The notes: generated from the sequence alone by a model not told the origin. A stretch of 39,001 nt of DNA from Curvibacter sp. (GCA_019233055.1 JAFAMV010000020.1:1-39001), one strand, 5' to 3'. Positions 17,214 to 26,753 are shown, counted from the stretch's first letter. Numbers and translations are program-made.

Positions 17214-18626
17214 TCAAGTCTGCACCAGACCCAGCGCCTGCGCCATCTGGCGCACCGATTGCTCCAGCGTCACGGCCTCGTACATGTCCTGCTGCAGGAA
17301 GGCCGCCATCGCCGGCTGCAACTGGATCGCCTGATCCAGTTCCGGATCGCTGCCCCGCACATAGGCACCCACCTGGATCAGTTCGCGGCTCTTCTGGAAG
17401 CGTGAATAGATGGCCTTGAAGCGCCGTGCCAGCTCGATGTGCTCGCGCGAGGCCACGTTGTGCATCACCCGCGACGCCGACTGTTCGACATCGATGGCCG
17501 GGTAGTGGCCCGCATCCGCCAAGGTGCGCGACAACACGATGTGGCCGTCCAGGATGGCGCGGGCCGCATCGGCGATGGGGTCCTGCTGGTCATCACCCTC
17601 GGACAGCACGGTGTAGAAGGCGGTGATCGAGCCGACCCCCTTGAGGCCGTTGCCGCTGCGCTCGACCAGTTGGGGCAGCTTGGCAAAACATGAAGGCGGG
17701 TAGCCCTTGGTGGCCGGCGGCTCGCCGATGGCCAGGGCGATCTCGCGCTGGGCCATGGCGTAGCGCGTCAGCGAATCCATGAGCAGCAGCACATGCTTGC
17801 CCTTGTCGCGGAAATGCTCGGCCACGGCCGAGGCGTAGGTCGCGCCCTGCATGCGCAGCAGCGGAGGCGCATCGGCCGGCGCGGCCACCACCACGGAGCG
17901 CGCACGACCCTGCTCGCCCAGGATGTCCTCGATGAATTCCTTGACTTCGCGGCCCCGCTCGCCGATCAGGCCGACCACGATGACATCGGCCTGGGTGTAG
18001 CGGGCCATCATGCCGAGCAGCACGCTCTTGCCCACCCCGGAGCCGGCGAACAGGCCCAGCCGCTGGCCGCGCCCCACCGTCAACAGGGCATTGATGCTGC
18101 GCACGCCGGTGTCCAGCGTCTCGCGCACGGGCGCGCGGTCCATGGCGTTGACCTGGCGCCGCCCGGGCGGCTCGGCCACCACGTCCCGCACCGGGCCCTG
18201 GTGGTCGAGCGGATGCCCCGAGGCATCCACCACGCGGCCCAGCAGTCCGTCACCGATCGGCAGGCGCAGCACCCCGGTGGCCAGGGCCGAGTCGGGCAGC
18301 GGGGCATCGCCCAGGCGGGGCACCGGCACGTAGGGCAGGGCCGGGGTGACCCGGGCCCCGCTCGACAGCCCGTGGATGTCGCCGGCCGGCATCAGGAAGG
18401 CCCGCTCCCCGGTGAAGCCCACCACTTCGGCCAGCACCGGTTCGCTGCCTTGCTGGGTGATCCAGCACTGGGAACCGACCGGCACGCGGATGCCGCTGGC
18501 CTCGAGCACCAGGCCGGTCAGCCGGGTCAGGGTGCCCCGCATCTCCAGGCTACTGCCGCGGTGCGCCCGCTGGTGCAGATCGGCCAGGAAGTCGGTCCAG
18601 CGCTGGGTGCCTTCAGTCGTCGCCAT
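17214..18626 (-). CDS. fliI: Flagellum-specific export ATPase FliI
   Basis: FliI is the cytoplasmic ATPase of the flagellar type III export apparatus, related to the F1 beta subunit. The 470 residues show the Walker A motif [12 protein letters not shown], the acidic/Walker B region [20 protein letters not shown] and the signature [19 protein letters not shown] chose the ATG at 18626: GGAGGAG lies seven bases upstream and the length is typical. An in-frame start 39 codons earlier adds Pro/Gly-rich sequence lying inside fliH. The start overlaps the fliH end by 14 bases, so translation is coupled. Confidence 0.97.
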   Translation of the reverse strand: MATTEGTQRWTDFLADLHQRAHRGSSLEMRGTLTRLTGLVLEASGIRVPVGSQCWITQQGSEPVLAEVVGFTGERAFLMPAGDIHGLSSGARVTPALPYVPVPRLGDAPLPDSALATGVLRLPIGDGLLGRVVDASGHPLDHQGPVRDVVAEPPGRRQVNAMDRAPVRETLDTGVRSINALLTVGRGQRLGLFAGSGVGKSVLLGMMARYTQADVIVVGLIGERGREVKEFIEDILGEQGRARSVVVAAPADAPPLLRMQGATYASAVAEHFRDKGKHVLLLMDSLTRYAMAQREIALAIGEPPATKGYPPSCFAKLPQLVERSGNGLKGVGSITAFYTVLSEGDDQQDPIADAARAILDGHIVLSRTLADAGHYPAIDVEQSASRVMHNVASREHIELARRFKAIYSRFQKSRELIQVGAYVRGSDPELDQAIQLQPAMAAFLQQDMYEAVTLEQSVRQMAQALGLVQT

Positions 18627-19329
18627 GCGAGGGCTCCTCCCAGTTCCGCTCCAGCCCCAGGGCGGCGATCGCCCGGCTCCAGCGCCTGGACAGCCGCCCA
18701 TCCACCTCGGCGCCGGCCGCCTCGACCATGCAATCGCCGGCACTCAAGGCCGGGTCGGGCAACCAGCGCAGGCCCGGCTCGGCCAGTGCCTCCTTGAGGT
18801 CGGGCACGAAACGCTCATGGTCCTGTGGGCAGAGGCGCACCGTGGCCACCCGGCTGTCTGCGGTCAGCATGCCCAGCGCCTCGCGCACCACGCCCGCCAG
18901 CAACTCGGGCCGCGTGGCCAACTCCTGGCGCACGACCTGGCGTGCCAGCGAGCAGGCCATCTCCAGGACGCTTTGCGCCACCTCCTGCTCGAGCTGGGTG
19001 AAATTCGACTGCAGGCCCTGCATCAGTTGTTCCAGCCCCCGGCGCGCCTGCGCGCCCTGGTCGGCCACATAGGCGTCGAGCGCCCGCTGGCCTTCGAGCC
19101 GGCCCTCCGTGCGCCCCTGGGCCAGGCCCCTCTGATAGGCCTCGTCCCAGGCCTTCTGCATCAGCTCGGGATCGGGTGCGACGGCCTCGGCCTCCTGCTC
19201 GGCCATGGCCAGGGCGGCCAGGCGGCGCTCTTCATCGACCTCGCCGAACTGCCATTGGGAGAAGTCGTCGATCTCTTCGCTGGGGATGAAGCGGGCGTAT
19301 TGCCGCGCCTTAGACGAAGCTGTCGTCAC
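18613..19329 (-). CDS. fliH: Flagellar assembly protein FliH
   Basis: FliH is the stator-like regulator that binds FliI and links it to FliN in the C ring. The 238 residues have an N-terminal region with [18 protein letters not shown], a long charged helical centre with small-residue repeats (about 80-110, including [19 protein letters not shown]), and a C-terminal domain related to the F1 delta subunit (about 130-235). It overlaps the end of fliG by 20 bases and the start of fliI by 14, making a coupled fliG-H-I series. Confidence 0.94.
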   Translation of the reverse strand: MTTASSKARQYARFIPSEEIDDFSQWQFGEVDEERRLAALAMAEQEAEAVAPDPELMQKAWDEAYQRGLAQGRTEGRLEGQRALDAYVADQGAQARRGLEQLMQGLQSNFTQLEQEVAQSVLEMACSLARQVVRQELATRPELLAGVVREALGMLTADSRVATVRLCPQDHERFVPDLKEALAEPGLRWLPDPALSAGDCMVEAAGAEVDGRLSRRWSRAIAALGLERNWEEPSHGDD

Positions 19330-20305
19330 CGCCGCCTCCGATCACGATCTGGCCTTCATCGGACAGGCGCCGCACAGTCTTGAGGATTTCCTTCTGCTGC
19401 GCCTCGACCTCGGACAGCCGCATCGGGCCGCGCGACTCGAGGTCTTCGCGCAGGGTTTCTGCGGCACGCGAGGACATGTTCGACAGGAACTTCTCCTTGA
19501 GCTCGGGCGCCGCGCCCTTGAGCGCGACGATGAGGGTCTCGGAAGCCACCTCCTTGAGCACCAGCTGGATCGACTTGTCGTCGAGTTTCATGATGTCGTC
19601 GAAGACGAACATCTTGTCCATGATCTTCTGGGCCAGGTCGGGGTCGTAGCCACGGATCGACTCGAGCACCGTGCCTTCGATGGCGCTGCCCAGCAGGTTG
19701 ATGATCTCGGCGGCGGTCTTCACACCACCCAACGAGGTCTTGCGGATCTTGTCGCCGCCCGACAGCACCTTGAACAGCACTTCGTTGAGGTCCTTGAGCG
19801 CCGTCGGCTGGATGCCTTCGAGCGTGGCGATGCGCAGCAGCACCTCGCCGCGCTGGCGTTCGGTCAACTGGGCCAGCACGCCGGCAGCCTGTTCGTAGTC
19901 GAGGTGAACCAGGATGGCCGCGACGATCTGCGGGTGTTCGTTGCGCAGCAGCTCGGCCACCGACAGCGGATCCATCCATTTCAGGCTTTCGATGCCCGAC
20001 ACGTCGCCGCCCTGCAGGATGCGGTCGATCAGCAGCGAAGCCTTGTCCTCGCCCAGGGCACGCTTGAGCACCGAGCGCACGTAGTCGCCGGTGTCGGACA
20101 CCAGCAGGCTCTGCTGGCTGGCGGCTGCGGTGAACTTGCCGACCACCGCGTCGACCTTGTCGCGCGAGACGGCGCGCATGCGGGCGATGGTCTCGCCGAG
20201 CTTCTGCACCTCCTTCGGAGACAGGTGCTTGAAGACCTCGGCCGCCTCCTCCTCGCCCAGCGACATCAGGAAAATGGCCGCATCGTTCAAACCGTCTTCA
20301 TCCAT
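19310..20305 (-). CDS. fliG: Flagellar motor switch protein FliG
   Basis: FliG is the rotor protein that meets the stator and transmits torque. The 331 residues contain the three armadillo-like domains. The N-terminal part has AIFLMSLGEEEAAEVFKHLSPKEVQ, the middle domain has NEHPQIVAAILVHLDYEQAAGVL, and the C-terminal domain has the charged torque helix including LKEKFLSNMSSRAAETLREDLE, where conserved Lys, Arg, Asp and Glu residues interact with MotA. GGAGG lies five bases before the ATG. It follows fliF by 23 bases. Confidence 0.97.
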   Translation of the reverse strand: MDEDGLNDAAIFLMSLGEEEAAEVFKHLSPKEVQKLGETIARMRAVSRDKVDAVVGKFTAAASQQSLLVSDTGDYVRSVLKRALGEDKASLLIDRILQGGDVSGIESLKWMDPLSVAELLRNEHPQIVAAILVHLDYEQAAGVLAQLTERQRGEVLLRIATLEGIQPTALKDLNEVLFKVLSGGDKIRKTSLGGVKTAAEIINLLGSAIEGTVLESIRGYDPDLAQKIMDKMFVFDDIMKLDDKSIQLVLKEVASETLIVALKGAAPELKEKFLSNMSSRAAETLREDLESRGPMRLSEVEAQQKEILKTVRRLSDEGQIVIGGGGDDSFV

Positions 20306-20328
20306 ATCATCCTCCGTGGAGAGACGGG

Positions 20329-22038
20329 TCAGGCCGGTGCTTCACCGTTGACCCAGCCCTTGATGATATTCGCGACGGCCATGGGATTTTGCTTGGCCAG
20401 CACCCGCGCCTCTTCCAGGCGCAATTGCTCCGGCGTGGCCTGGGCCGGCTGGGCCTCGGTCACGGCCGGGGCCGGCAGCAGGCCCGGACGCTCAGGCGCA
20501 TCGGCCTCGAGCGCATCGATCTGCGCGGCGTTGTCGATGACAGGCGCAGGCTGGTTCATGGCCTTGACCGCCGGACGCACCATGCCCATGAGCACGATCA
20601 GCGACAGCAGCACCATGCCCACCGGCCAGGCATAGCTGCGGGCCAGGTCGATCATTTCGGGCTGCTTCCACAGCGGCAGTTCCTTGCTGTCCACCGCCTT
20701 GACCTGGAAGGGCGCGTTCATCAGGTTCACCGAATCGCCGCGGTCCTGGCTGAAGCCGATGGCGTCCTTGACCAGGGCGGTCATCTGCTCGAGCTGTTCG
20801 GGCGTGATGGGCTTGACCACGGGCTTGCCCTTCTCTTCGGGGCCGCTCTGGTAGTTGAGCACCACGGCCGCGCTCAGGCGGCGCACCATGCCCGAACTGC
20901 CCTTGACCACCTTGACGGTCTTGTCGACCTCGTAGTTGGTGATCGATTCCTTCTTGCCATTGGGCCCGAGCGTCGAGGTGGCGGTGGCGCCATTGGCGGC
21001 GCCCGCGCCGGCCCCGGCCCCCTGAGGGGTGTTGATCGGTGCGCTGGCAGGTCCGGGGGGTTGATTCGAGGCTGCGCCCGGAATGCCGCTGGGCTGGGCC
21101 GGGGTGGCGCCGCCGGCACTCTCCACCAGTTGCTGGCTGCGCACCGCCGCCGTGTCGGGCCCCTGGTTGGGCTTGTGCGATTCAGAGGTGGACTCGGTCT
21201 GCGAGAAATCCACGTCGGCCGTCACCTGGGCCTTGACGTTGTCGCGCCCGACGATGGGCTCCAGGATGTCCATGATGCGGCGGCTGTAGAGCTGCTCGAG
21301 CTGCTGCACATACTGCAGTTGCTGGACGTCGACCGCCCCGTTGACCGCATCCGGCGAGGCCGACAGCAGCTTGCCGGTGTCGTCGATGATGCTGACCGCC
21401 GAGGGGCTCAGTTCGGGCACGCTCGATGCCACCAGGTGGACGATGCCCGCGAGCTGGGCCCGGTCCAGGGTATTGCCGGGACGCAGCGTCACCAACACCG
21501 AGGCCGACGGCTTCTGCTGCTCGCGGAAGAAGCCGTTCTGGTTGGGCAGCGCCAGATGGACCCGGGCACTCTCGATGGCCGTCACCGACTGGATGGAGCG
21601 GGTGAGTTCACCCTCCAGCCCGCGCTGGAAGTTGAGGCGCTCCTGGAATTGCGTGATGCCGAACCGGGCGTTGCCATCCATCATCTCGAAACCGGTGACC
21701 GAGCCCTTGGGCAGGCCCTGGGTGGCCAGGCGCAGACGCATGTCGTGAACCCGGTCTGCCGGCACCATGATGGCGCCACCGCCCTCCGAGTACTTGTAGG
21801 GCACATTCATCTGGGCCAGCTGGGCGACGATCTGCCCACCATCCTTGTCGGACAGATTGCTGTAGAGCACCCGCCAGTCGGCCTGCCGGGTCATGAAGAC
21901 GCCCGCGATGGCGATCAGCGCGATCAAGGCGACGCCCAGGCCCAGCTTGATTCGCTGGCCCGCGTTGAGGCCGGACAGGCGGTCCAGCCAGTTGGGCGTC
22001 TCGACAGTCTTGGCAGGGGTGGTGGCAACGGCGGTCAT
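20329..22038 (-). CDS. fliF: Flagellar MS-ring protein FliF
   Basis: FliF builds the MS ring in the inner membrane. The 569 residues have two membrane segments (about 31-50 and 470-490), a periplasmic YscJ-like ring-building region between them with VLYSNLSDKDGGQIVAQL, and a cytoplasmic C-terminal tail that binds FliG. An Ala/Pro/Gly-rich insert (about 305-365) breaks the periplasmic part, as in other FliF proteins. It is the first gene of the fliF-K block and is divergent from fliE across 163 bp; I could not find a clear promoter there. The Shine-Dalgarno site is weak. Confidence 0.96.
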   Translation of the reverse strand: MTAVATTPAKTVETPNWLDRLSGLNAGQRIKLGLGVALIALIAIAGVFMTRQADWRVLYSNLSDKDGGQIVAQLAQMNVPYKYSEGGGAIMVPADRVHDMRLRLATQGLPKGSVTGFEMMDGNARFGITQFQERLNFQRGLEGELTRSIQSVTAIESARVHLALPNQNGFFREQQKPSASVLVTLRPGNTLDRAQLAGIVHLVASSVPELSPSAVSIIDDTGKLLSASPDAVNGAVDVQQLQYVQQLEQLYSRRIMDILEPIVGRDNVKAQVTADVDFSQTESTSESHKPNQGPDTAAVRSQQLVESAGGATPAQPSGIPGAASNQPPGPASAPINTPQGAGAGAGAANGATATSTLGPNGKKESITNYEVDKTVKVVKGSSGMVRRLSAAVVLNYQSGPEEKGKPVVKPITPEQLEQMTALVKDAIGFSQDRGDSVNLMNAPFQVKAVDSKELPLWKQPEMIDLARSYAWPVGMVLLSLIVLMGMVRPAVKAMNQPAPVIDNAAQIDALEADAPERPGLLPAPAVTEAQPAQATPEQLRLEEARVLAKQNPMAVANIIKGWVNGEAPA

Positions 22039-22201
22039 CTCGGGTCCAGAGTGAACGGGGTTTCCCCCTTATGGAGCGCAAGTATGGCGGCGGCTCGGCG
22101 GTGGATGCGGGGGATAAGGCGGTCGATTCGGGCGCATTTCGGACCGATGCCCGCCGCCCAGGCGCCTAGGATTGCGCCATCAATCTTCGCCAAAGCACAC
22201 C

Positions 22202-22534
22202 ATGGACCTCCGCTTCCCACCCATCACTTCGACGCCCGGCACCTCCGCCAGCGCCGGTGTGCGGATTGGCACGGGCAGCAGCAGTGCCAACGCCACCTCC
22301 GGCGGATCCTCGGCCGGCTTCTCCACCGCACTGAGCGATGCATTGAAATCGGTCAGCGCCGCCCAGAACGATTCGGTGGCCCTCCAGAAGGAGGTCCAGA
22401 TGGAGAATCCGGCGGTCAGTCTCGAAGAGACCATGGTGGCGATCCAGAAGGCCCAGATCGGCTTTGCCGCCGCACTCAATGTGCGCAACCGCATGGTGCA
22501 GGCCTACACCGACATCATGAACATGCAGGTCTGA
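22202..22534 (+). CDS. fliE: Flagellar hook-basal body protein FliE
   Basis: FliE is the small rod-base protein that joins the MS ring and export gate to the rod. The 110 residues have a Gly/Ser/Thr-rich N-terminal third and a conserved helical C terminus with NPAVSLEETMVAIQKAQIGF and the ending RNRMVQAYTDIMNMQV, which is diagnostic. The ATG at 22202 is preferred to a TTG 10 codons upstream, although neither has a strong ribosome site. It is transcribed away from fliF and ends at a strong terminator. Confidence 0.94.
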   Translation: MDLRFPPITSTPGTSASAGVRIGTGSSSANATSGGSSAGFSTALSDALKSVSAAQNDSVALQKEVQMENPAVSLEETMVAIQKAQIGFAAALNVRNRMVQAYTDIMNMQV

Positions 22535-22584
22535 ACGGCCTGGACGCTGCACCCGCAGCACCCGTCCGGCACGCCCGCCCCCCA

Positions 22585-22622
22585 AAAAGCAAAAGCCACA
22601 CCCAGGTGTGGCTTTTGCTTTT
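22585..22622. terminator. Perfect 17-bp bidirectional terminator
   Basis: A 17-bp perfect stem (arms 22585-22601 and 22606-22622) with a CCAG loop lies between convergent fliE and fliT. The arm contains two AAAAGC units, so each strand ends in a GCTTTTGCTTTT-type T-rich tail. It should work as a Rho-independent terminator for both genes. Confidence 0.9.
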
Positions 22623-22684
22623 GCCCCCTGACAGGGACCGCGCCCCACCCCGTCCGACCGGGGCGCGGGGCACAACCCGCAGGC

Positions 22685-23023
22685 TCAGTGCAGGACCGGG
22701 GGGCGTCCGTCCATCAGGTGCTCGAACTGGCCGATCCAGGGTTCGGTCAGGCTCCGGATCTGGGCATCGTTGCGCAGGATGCGCTGCATGATGCGCACCT
22801 TCTCCGCACGGTGCTCAGGCGTCAGAGCCTCTTCCTGCGACTTGAAGCGCAGTTGCTCGATCAGCACGGCGCAAGCCCCTTCATAGCGGGCCACGCCATC
22901 CCAATCCTGGGCCTTGGCGGCTTCCAGCATGCGGGCACTGCTTTCTTCGATGGCTTTGTAATAGTCGAGCAGCATATCGGTCACCGCGGAATCAATGGAG
23001 GTCGTGTGGGACGGTTCAAACAT
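22685..23023 (-). CDS. fliT: Flagellar chaperone FliT
   Basis: FliT is a small helical chaperone for the cap protein FliD and, in enterobacteria, an inhibitor of the FlhDC master regulator. The 112 residues show the FliT pattern: LLDYYKAIEESSARMLEAA, then DWDGVARYEGACAVLIEQL, followed by ILRNDAQIRSLTEPW. It overlaps the fliS stop by 8 bases and is last in the fliD-S-T block, the usual place. FliT is weakly conserved, so context supports the call. Confidence 0.88.
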   Translation of the reverse strand: MFEPSHTTSIDSAVTDMLLDYYKAIEESSARMLEAAKAQDWDGVARYEGACAVLIEQLRFKSQEEALTPEHRAEKVRIMQRILRNDAQIRSLTEPWIGQFEHLMDGRPPVLH

Positions 23024-23420
23024 GGGCTTCGCCTTCGATTTGTTTCCAGCCTTGCGCCACCGGTTCGATCAGGCGCACGACTTCGGCCAGGGCCTCTTCG
23101 TCGTCGCGCAGATTCGCCCAGGTCAGGCGCTGCAGGCAATAGTTGTAGAGAGCACGCAGATTGAGGGCCAGCTCGCCGCCGGCCTCCATGTCGAGGGACT
23201 CGAGCAAGCCCCCCTGCAGGATGCGCCCGGCCAGTGCGATCTTCTTGGCCTTGAGCACCCGGTCCTTGTTGCGCAGGCCTTCGCGGGCCATGGTCATGGC
23301 CACGAAGAATTCGTCGAACAGCACCTGCACCAGCCCATGGGCCGAGGCCCCCATGACGCGGGATTCGGCACCGATCTTCTGGTAGGCAGAGGCGACGCGG
23401 GAATTGACAGAGGTGTACAT
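23016..23420 (-). CDS. fliS: Flagellin export chaperone FliS
   Basis: FliS binds the C terminus of flagellin and stops it polymerising in the cytoplasm. The 134-residue protein begins MYTSVNSRVASAYQKIGAES and contains GLVQVLFDEFFVAMTMAREGL and LNLRALYNYCLQRLTWANLR, matching the family. I chose the ATG at 23420 because the family starts here; an in-frame ATG 16 codons upstream and one 31 codons upstream have no better ribosome site and add unrelated residues. It lies between fliD and fliT. Confidence 0.93.
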   Translation of the reverse strand: MYTSVNSRVASAYQKIGAESRVMGASAHGLVQVLFDEFFVAMTMAREGLRNKDRVLKAKKIALAGRILQGGLLESLDMEAGGELALNLRALYNYCLQRLTWANLRDDEEALAEVVRLIEPVAQGWKQIEGEAHV

Positions 23421-23542
23421 GGTGCTGGCCTGTGATCGTTGCAAAGCTTCTGTCTTTTGTATCGGCATCGCAGGCTCAAAGTTAAGGAATGTTTCGAAGT
23501 GCTGGAACAACATCCGGGAACAGGGTCAGTCCTCAGGACGGA

Positions 23543-25105
23543 TCAGCTCGAACTCGAACTGCTGCTGTTGTTCCACAGGCCGATCTGCTGGGTGAAGTAA
23601 TTGCTCATGGCCGTGGTCTGCGACTGTTCGGTGTCCAGGTACGAATACTGGGCCTGCAACTGCGCCTGCAAGGCCTTGCCATTGGCCGTGATCTGGCTGA
23701 TCTGGCTCTCCAACTGGGTGATGCCCGACTGCATATTGCTGGTGTCGCTGGCCAGCAGCCCCGTGTTGGTGGCCAGCACGGTGTTGCTGAGAAAATTCTG
23801 CATCTGCACCGCCAGGCCCTGGGCCGAGGCCGAGGTGTTGGAGCTGTACTCGCCTGCGGAGAAGAGGTTCTGCACACTGCTGGCGTTCGAGGTCAGCGCC
23901 TGGGTGAGCTTGGAGCTGTCGAGTGTCAGATCGCCGTTCTGTCCCACCGTGATGCCCACGTCCGACAGGTATTTGTAGGCGCCCCCCGACGAGGTGGTGC
24001 CCAGCACCAGTGAGTTGAGCTGGTTCTGCAGGTTTTCGGTGGTCTGATCGCCCTCGAGCACCCCGGCCGTGTTGGCGGTGGTGTTGTACTGCACGGCGGT
24101 GTTGAGCTGGTCGTTGAGGGCGTTGTAGGCGCTCACGAAACTCTCGACATCCGAGACTGCGGCCGAGTTGTTGGCCGCGACCGACACCTGAACCGCCGAC
24201 GTGGTGACCTGGGACACCTGCAGGTTCAGGCCGGTGATCACCCCCGAGAGGGTGTCGTTGCTGGAAGAGACCGAGATGTTGTTGACCGTGGCCTTGGTGT
24301 CCTGCGCCGCCTGGTAGGAATTGGCCGCCATGCCGAAGCTGCCGGCCGCCGGATCGAAGGCCAGGCTGGCCAGCGCGGAGGCACTGCCGGTGTTGCCGCT
24401 GCCGTCGGTGGTCTCGATCTTGAAGCCCTGCGCCGCTCCGGTCGAATTCGACTGCACCAGCAGGCGCTCGCCCGAGGAATCGTCGAGCACCGTGGCCGTC
24501 ACGCCGGCATTGGCGCTGTTGATCTTGGAGGCGATCGAGGACATGGTGTCCGACGAACTGATGGAGATGCTGACGGCCGAGGACGAACCGGCCGCGAAAG
24601 TGCTGGTCGCACCACTGCCGCTGCCGCTGGTGGTCCAGGTGCCCAACTGGATGCTCATGGTGCCGCTCGAGCCGATGGCCGAGCCCGCCGTCACCGCCGA
24701 GGTGGCGGACTCCTGCGATTGCGCCAGTTGCTGCACCTGCACACTGAAAGAGGTCGCCTGCGGCGACCCGGTCACCACCCCGGTCACGGCCGAGCTGGTG
24801 GAGGTGGCGCTCATGGTCTTCCAGACACTGGGATTGGCCAGGGTCGCCACCGAATCGGACAGGGTGGCCGCCAGGGATTGCAGCTGCCCCACCGAAGATA
24901 TCTTGGCGGTCAGGTTGGCTTCCTGCGACTGCAGCGTGGCGATCGGCGACTCGGTCACCCCCACCTCGGCGGCAATGATCGCGGTGACATTGAGACCCGA
25001 GCCCAGCCCCAGCGAAGAAATCAGCCCCTGCCCGGTCGAATAGGTGGAGGCCGTGCCCGTGCTGCTGCTCAGGCTGGAGGTGCTGCTGGTGCTGGTCGTG
25101 CTCAT
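23543..25105 (-). CDS. fliD: Flagellar filament cap protein FliD
   Basis: FliD caps the filament tip and helps flagellin monomers insert. The 520 residues start with a Ser/Thr-rich stretch, then GLGSGLNVTAIIAAEVGVTESPI, the FliD N-terminal pattern, with a long Ser/Thr/Ala-rich middle and a coiled C-terminal region including ISQITANGKALQAQLQAQYSYLD and QIGLWN near the end, followed by a poly-Ser tail. AGGGGA lies seven bases before the ATG. An overlapping open frame on the same strand (23526-25139) reads as Gly/Arg/His-rich nonsense and is not a gene. Confidence 0.94.
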   Translation of the reverse strand: MSTTSTSSTSSLSSSTGTASTYSTGQGLISSLGLGSGLNVTAIIAAEVGVTESPIATLQSQEANLTAKISSVGQLQSLAATLSDSVATLANPSVWKTMSATSTSSAVTGVVTGSPQATSFSVQVQQLAQSQESATSAVTAGSAIGSSGTMSIQLGTWTTSGSGSGATSTFAAGSSSAVSISISSSDTMSSIASKINSANAGVTATVLDDSSGERLLVQSNSTGAAQGFKIETTDGSGNTGSASALASLAFDPAAGSFGMAANSYQAAQDTKATVNNISVSSSNDTLSGVITGLNLQVSQVTTSAVQVSVAANNSAAVSDVESFVSAYNALNDQLNTAVQYNTTANTAGVLEGDQTTENLQNQLNSLVLGTTSSGGAYKYLSDVGITVGQNGDLTLDSSKLTQALTSNASSVQNLFSAGEYSSNTSASAQGLAVQMQNFLSNTVLATNTGLLASDTSNMQSGITQLESQISQITANGKALQAQLQAQYSYLDTEQSQTTAMSNYFTQQIGLWNNSSSSSSS

Positions 25106-25182
25106 GGTTCGATCCCCTAGGGCCAGGTTTTCGTTTCAATCCCAGCCATCATGCCGTCGAATCCGGTCTTCAAAAGGCGGAA

Positions 25183-25211
25183 AAGCGATGGTAGACCGGC
25201 CACCATCGCTT
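25183..25211 (-). terminator. Terminator downstream of the leftward flagellin
   Basis: A perfect 10-bp stem (AAGCGATGGT at 25183-25192, ACCATCGCTT at 25202-25211) with a nine-base loop lies 42 bp after the flagellin stop codon, and the minus strand continues with TT. It is a likely Rho-independent terminator separating the flagellin gene from fliD. Confidence 0.8.
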
Positions 25212-25217
25212 CTTTGA

Positions 25218-25242
25218 CTGAAGAGCGCCGCCGCTCTTTCAG
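25218..25242 (-). terminator. Second hairpin after the leftward flagellin
   Basis: CTGAAGAGC and GCTCTTTCAG pair with one bulged base around a GCCGCC loop. It lies between the flagellin stop codon and the terminator at 25183-25211, and may protect the 3' end of a very abundant mRNA. Confidence 0.5.
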
Positions 25243-25252
25243 GTTTTCCCTT

Positions 25253-26479
25253 TTACTTCAGCAGGGAGAGGATCTGCTGCGGGTGCTGGTTGGCCTGGGC
25301 AACCATGGCGATGCCGGCCTGTTGCAGCACCTGGGTGCGCGAGAGGTTGGCGGTTTCCTGGGCGTAGTTGGCGTCCACGATGCGGCCGTTGGCGGCCTGC
25401 AGGTTGTCCGACATGGTGCCGATGTTGGAGATCGCCGCATTGAAGCGGTTTTCCACCGCACCCAGGGTGCCGCGGGCGGTATCGACCGAGTTGATGGCCG
25501 AATCGATCTTCTGCAGGGCGACCCAGGCATCAGCCTGCGTGTTCACGTCCATGGTGTCCAGGCCGATGGCGTCGGTGGTGGTGCTGGTGGCGCTCAGGGC
25601 GGTGGCAAAGCTGGCCAGCGAGGTCAGACCGGTGGTCGATGCCGAGAAGCCCGACAGCGTCACCTGGGCGGCATTGCCGGCCGAGGTCAGGCTCGACGAC
25701 ACCAGGTTGACCGAGTAGCTGCCATTGGTGTTCTGGGTCAGGAAAGCGGTCACACCGGTCGAGGCAGTCGAGTTGTTGATGTCCTGGACCACATCACCCA
25801 GGCGCTGCTGGGCGGTGCTGGCGGCAGCCAGGGCACCCAGGCTGATGGCGCCCGAGGCACCGGCCACGGAAATGGTCAAGGTGCCGGCGGCCACCGAGCC
25901 CAGGGTGTTCAGACTGCTGGTCTGGATGTTCGACTGGCTGTTGTCATAGGCATAGGCGGTCTGACCCAGGCCCTTGGCCGTTTCGTTGCCCAGGCCGCCC
26001 ACGGTGATGTTCTGGCCGGCGTTGGCACCCACCTGGAACACCGAACCCGAGAAGCTGCCATCCAGCAGGTTCTGGCCGTTGAACTGGGTGGACTTGGCGG
26101 TGCGGTCCACTTCCTGCTGCAGCTGGGTCATCTGTTGCTGCAGCGAGGCCCTGTCGGCGCTGCTGTTGGTCGAGTTGCTGGCCTCGACCGCCAGTTGGCG
26201 CATGCTTTGCAGCATGTTGCCGATCTGGCCCAGGGCGCCGTCGGCGGTCTGGGCCAGCGAGATGCCGTTGTTGGCATTGTTGCTGGCCTGGTTCAGGCCG
26301 CTGATCTGGGCCGTCATGCGCTGCGAGATCGCCAGGCCGGCGGCGTCGTCGGCCGCGCTGTTGATGCGCAGACCCGAAGACAGGCGGGCCATCGAGGTCG
26401 ACATCGAATTCGACGTGCTTTGCAGGTTCTGCTGCGCCACGAGCGAATTGAGGTTGGTATTGATGCTGGTTGCCGACAT
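25253..26479 (-). CDS. fliC: Flagellin (leftward copy)
   Basis: This flagellin has 408 residues. The conserved D0/D1 ends are clear: SINTNLNSLVAQQNLQ and LSSGLRINSAADDAAGLAIS at the N terminus, and the C-terminal AISNIGTMSDNLQAANGRI and ANQHPQQILSLLK. The middle is Ser/Thr/Ala-rich and shorter than in E. coli flagellin, so the outer domains are small. I count about 39 differences from the copy at 26805-28031, with no insertion or deletion. AAGGAG lies seven bases before the ATG. It sits in a CTCCTAAGGAG palindrome, which could partly hide the ribosome site. The upstream sequence differs from that of the other copy. Confidence 0.97.
   Translation of the reverse strand: MSATSINTNLNSLVAQQNLQSTSNSMSTSMARLSSGLRINSAADDAAGLAISQRMTAQISGLNQASNNANNGISLAQTADGALGQIGNMLQSMRQLAVEASNSTNSSADRASLQQQMTQLQQEVDRTAKSTQFNGQNLLDGSFSGSVFQVGANAGQNITVGGLGNETAKGLGQTAYAYDNSQSNIQTSSLNTLGSVAAGTLTISVAGASGAISLGALAAASTAQQRLGDVVQDINNSTASTGVTAFLTQNTNGSYSVNLVSSSLTSAGNAAQVTLSGFSASTTGLTSLASFATALSATSTTTDAIGLDTMDVNTQADAWVALQKIDSAINSVDTARGTLGAVENRFNAAISNIGTMSDNLQAANGRIVDANYAQETANLSRTQVLQQAGIAMVAQANQHPQQILSLLK
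25253..26479 (-). repeat. Left arm of a 1,227-bp inverted gene repeat
   Basis: This arm is the complete flagellin gene and is the inverted partner of 26805-28031. Both arms have exactly the same length and share long blocks of nearly identical DNA. In the last 75 bases of the gene I see a single difference. The 325-bp spacer between the arms holds both flagellin promoters. Confidence 0.9.
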
Positions 26480-26544
26480 GGTAGGGCTCCTTAGGAGAAA
26501 GTGGCCGCCCAGTCACGGGATTCATGATTGGGTCCGTGCTCATG

Positions 26545-26571
26545 TTTTCGTTCGGTCCCGCCAAAACTTGA
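26545..26571 (-). promoter_or_regulatory. Candidate sigma28 promoter of the leftward flagellin
   Basis: On the minus strand TCAAGTTT (26564-26571) is followed by an 11-base spacer and AACGAAAA (26545-26552). The E. coli sigma28 consensus is TAAAGTTT-N11-GCCGATAA: 7 of 8 and 5 of 8 bases match. The site is about 65 bases before the start codon. It is a moderate match. Confidence 0.5.
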
Positions 26572-26753
26572 GGACATTTTTCACAAATTTTTGGACAGAT
26601 GGCGCTCCCCCACCCCGGAAACGTCCGCCAGCCACCCCGCCACAAACGCTGATCTGGGCGGCATTTCGCCCCTTTTTCGGGGCAACCAGATGGCAGGGGG
26701 CAAGAACAATAGCCATACCGCGCCATCCGTTCCGGCATCCAGAGAGCGTTGAT

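Noticed and set aside
20389..22791. 800-codon open frame on the plus strand over fliF
   Set aside because: It is antisense to a clear fliF; the translation is rich in His, Arg, Gly and Leu without any motif, as expected for GC-rich shadow frames.
23526..25139. 537-codon frame overlapping fliD on the same strand
   Set aside because: The alternative frame at 23543-25105 gives a clear FliD protein; this one is low-complexity Gly/Arg/His sequence.
26668..26683. GCCCC/GGGGC hairpin as a terminator between the flagellin genes
   Set aside because: Only 5 bp, no T run after the stem on either strand, and it lies upstream of both genes.
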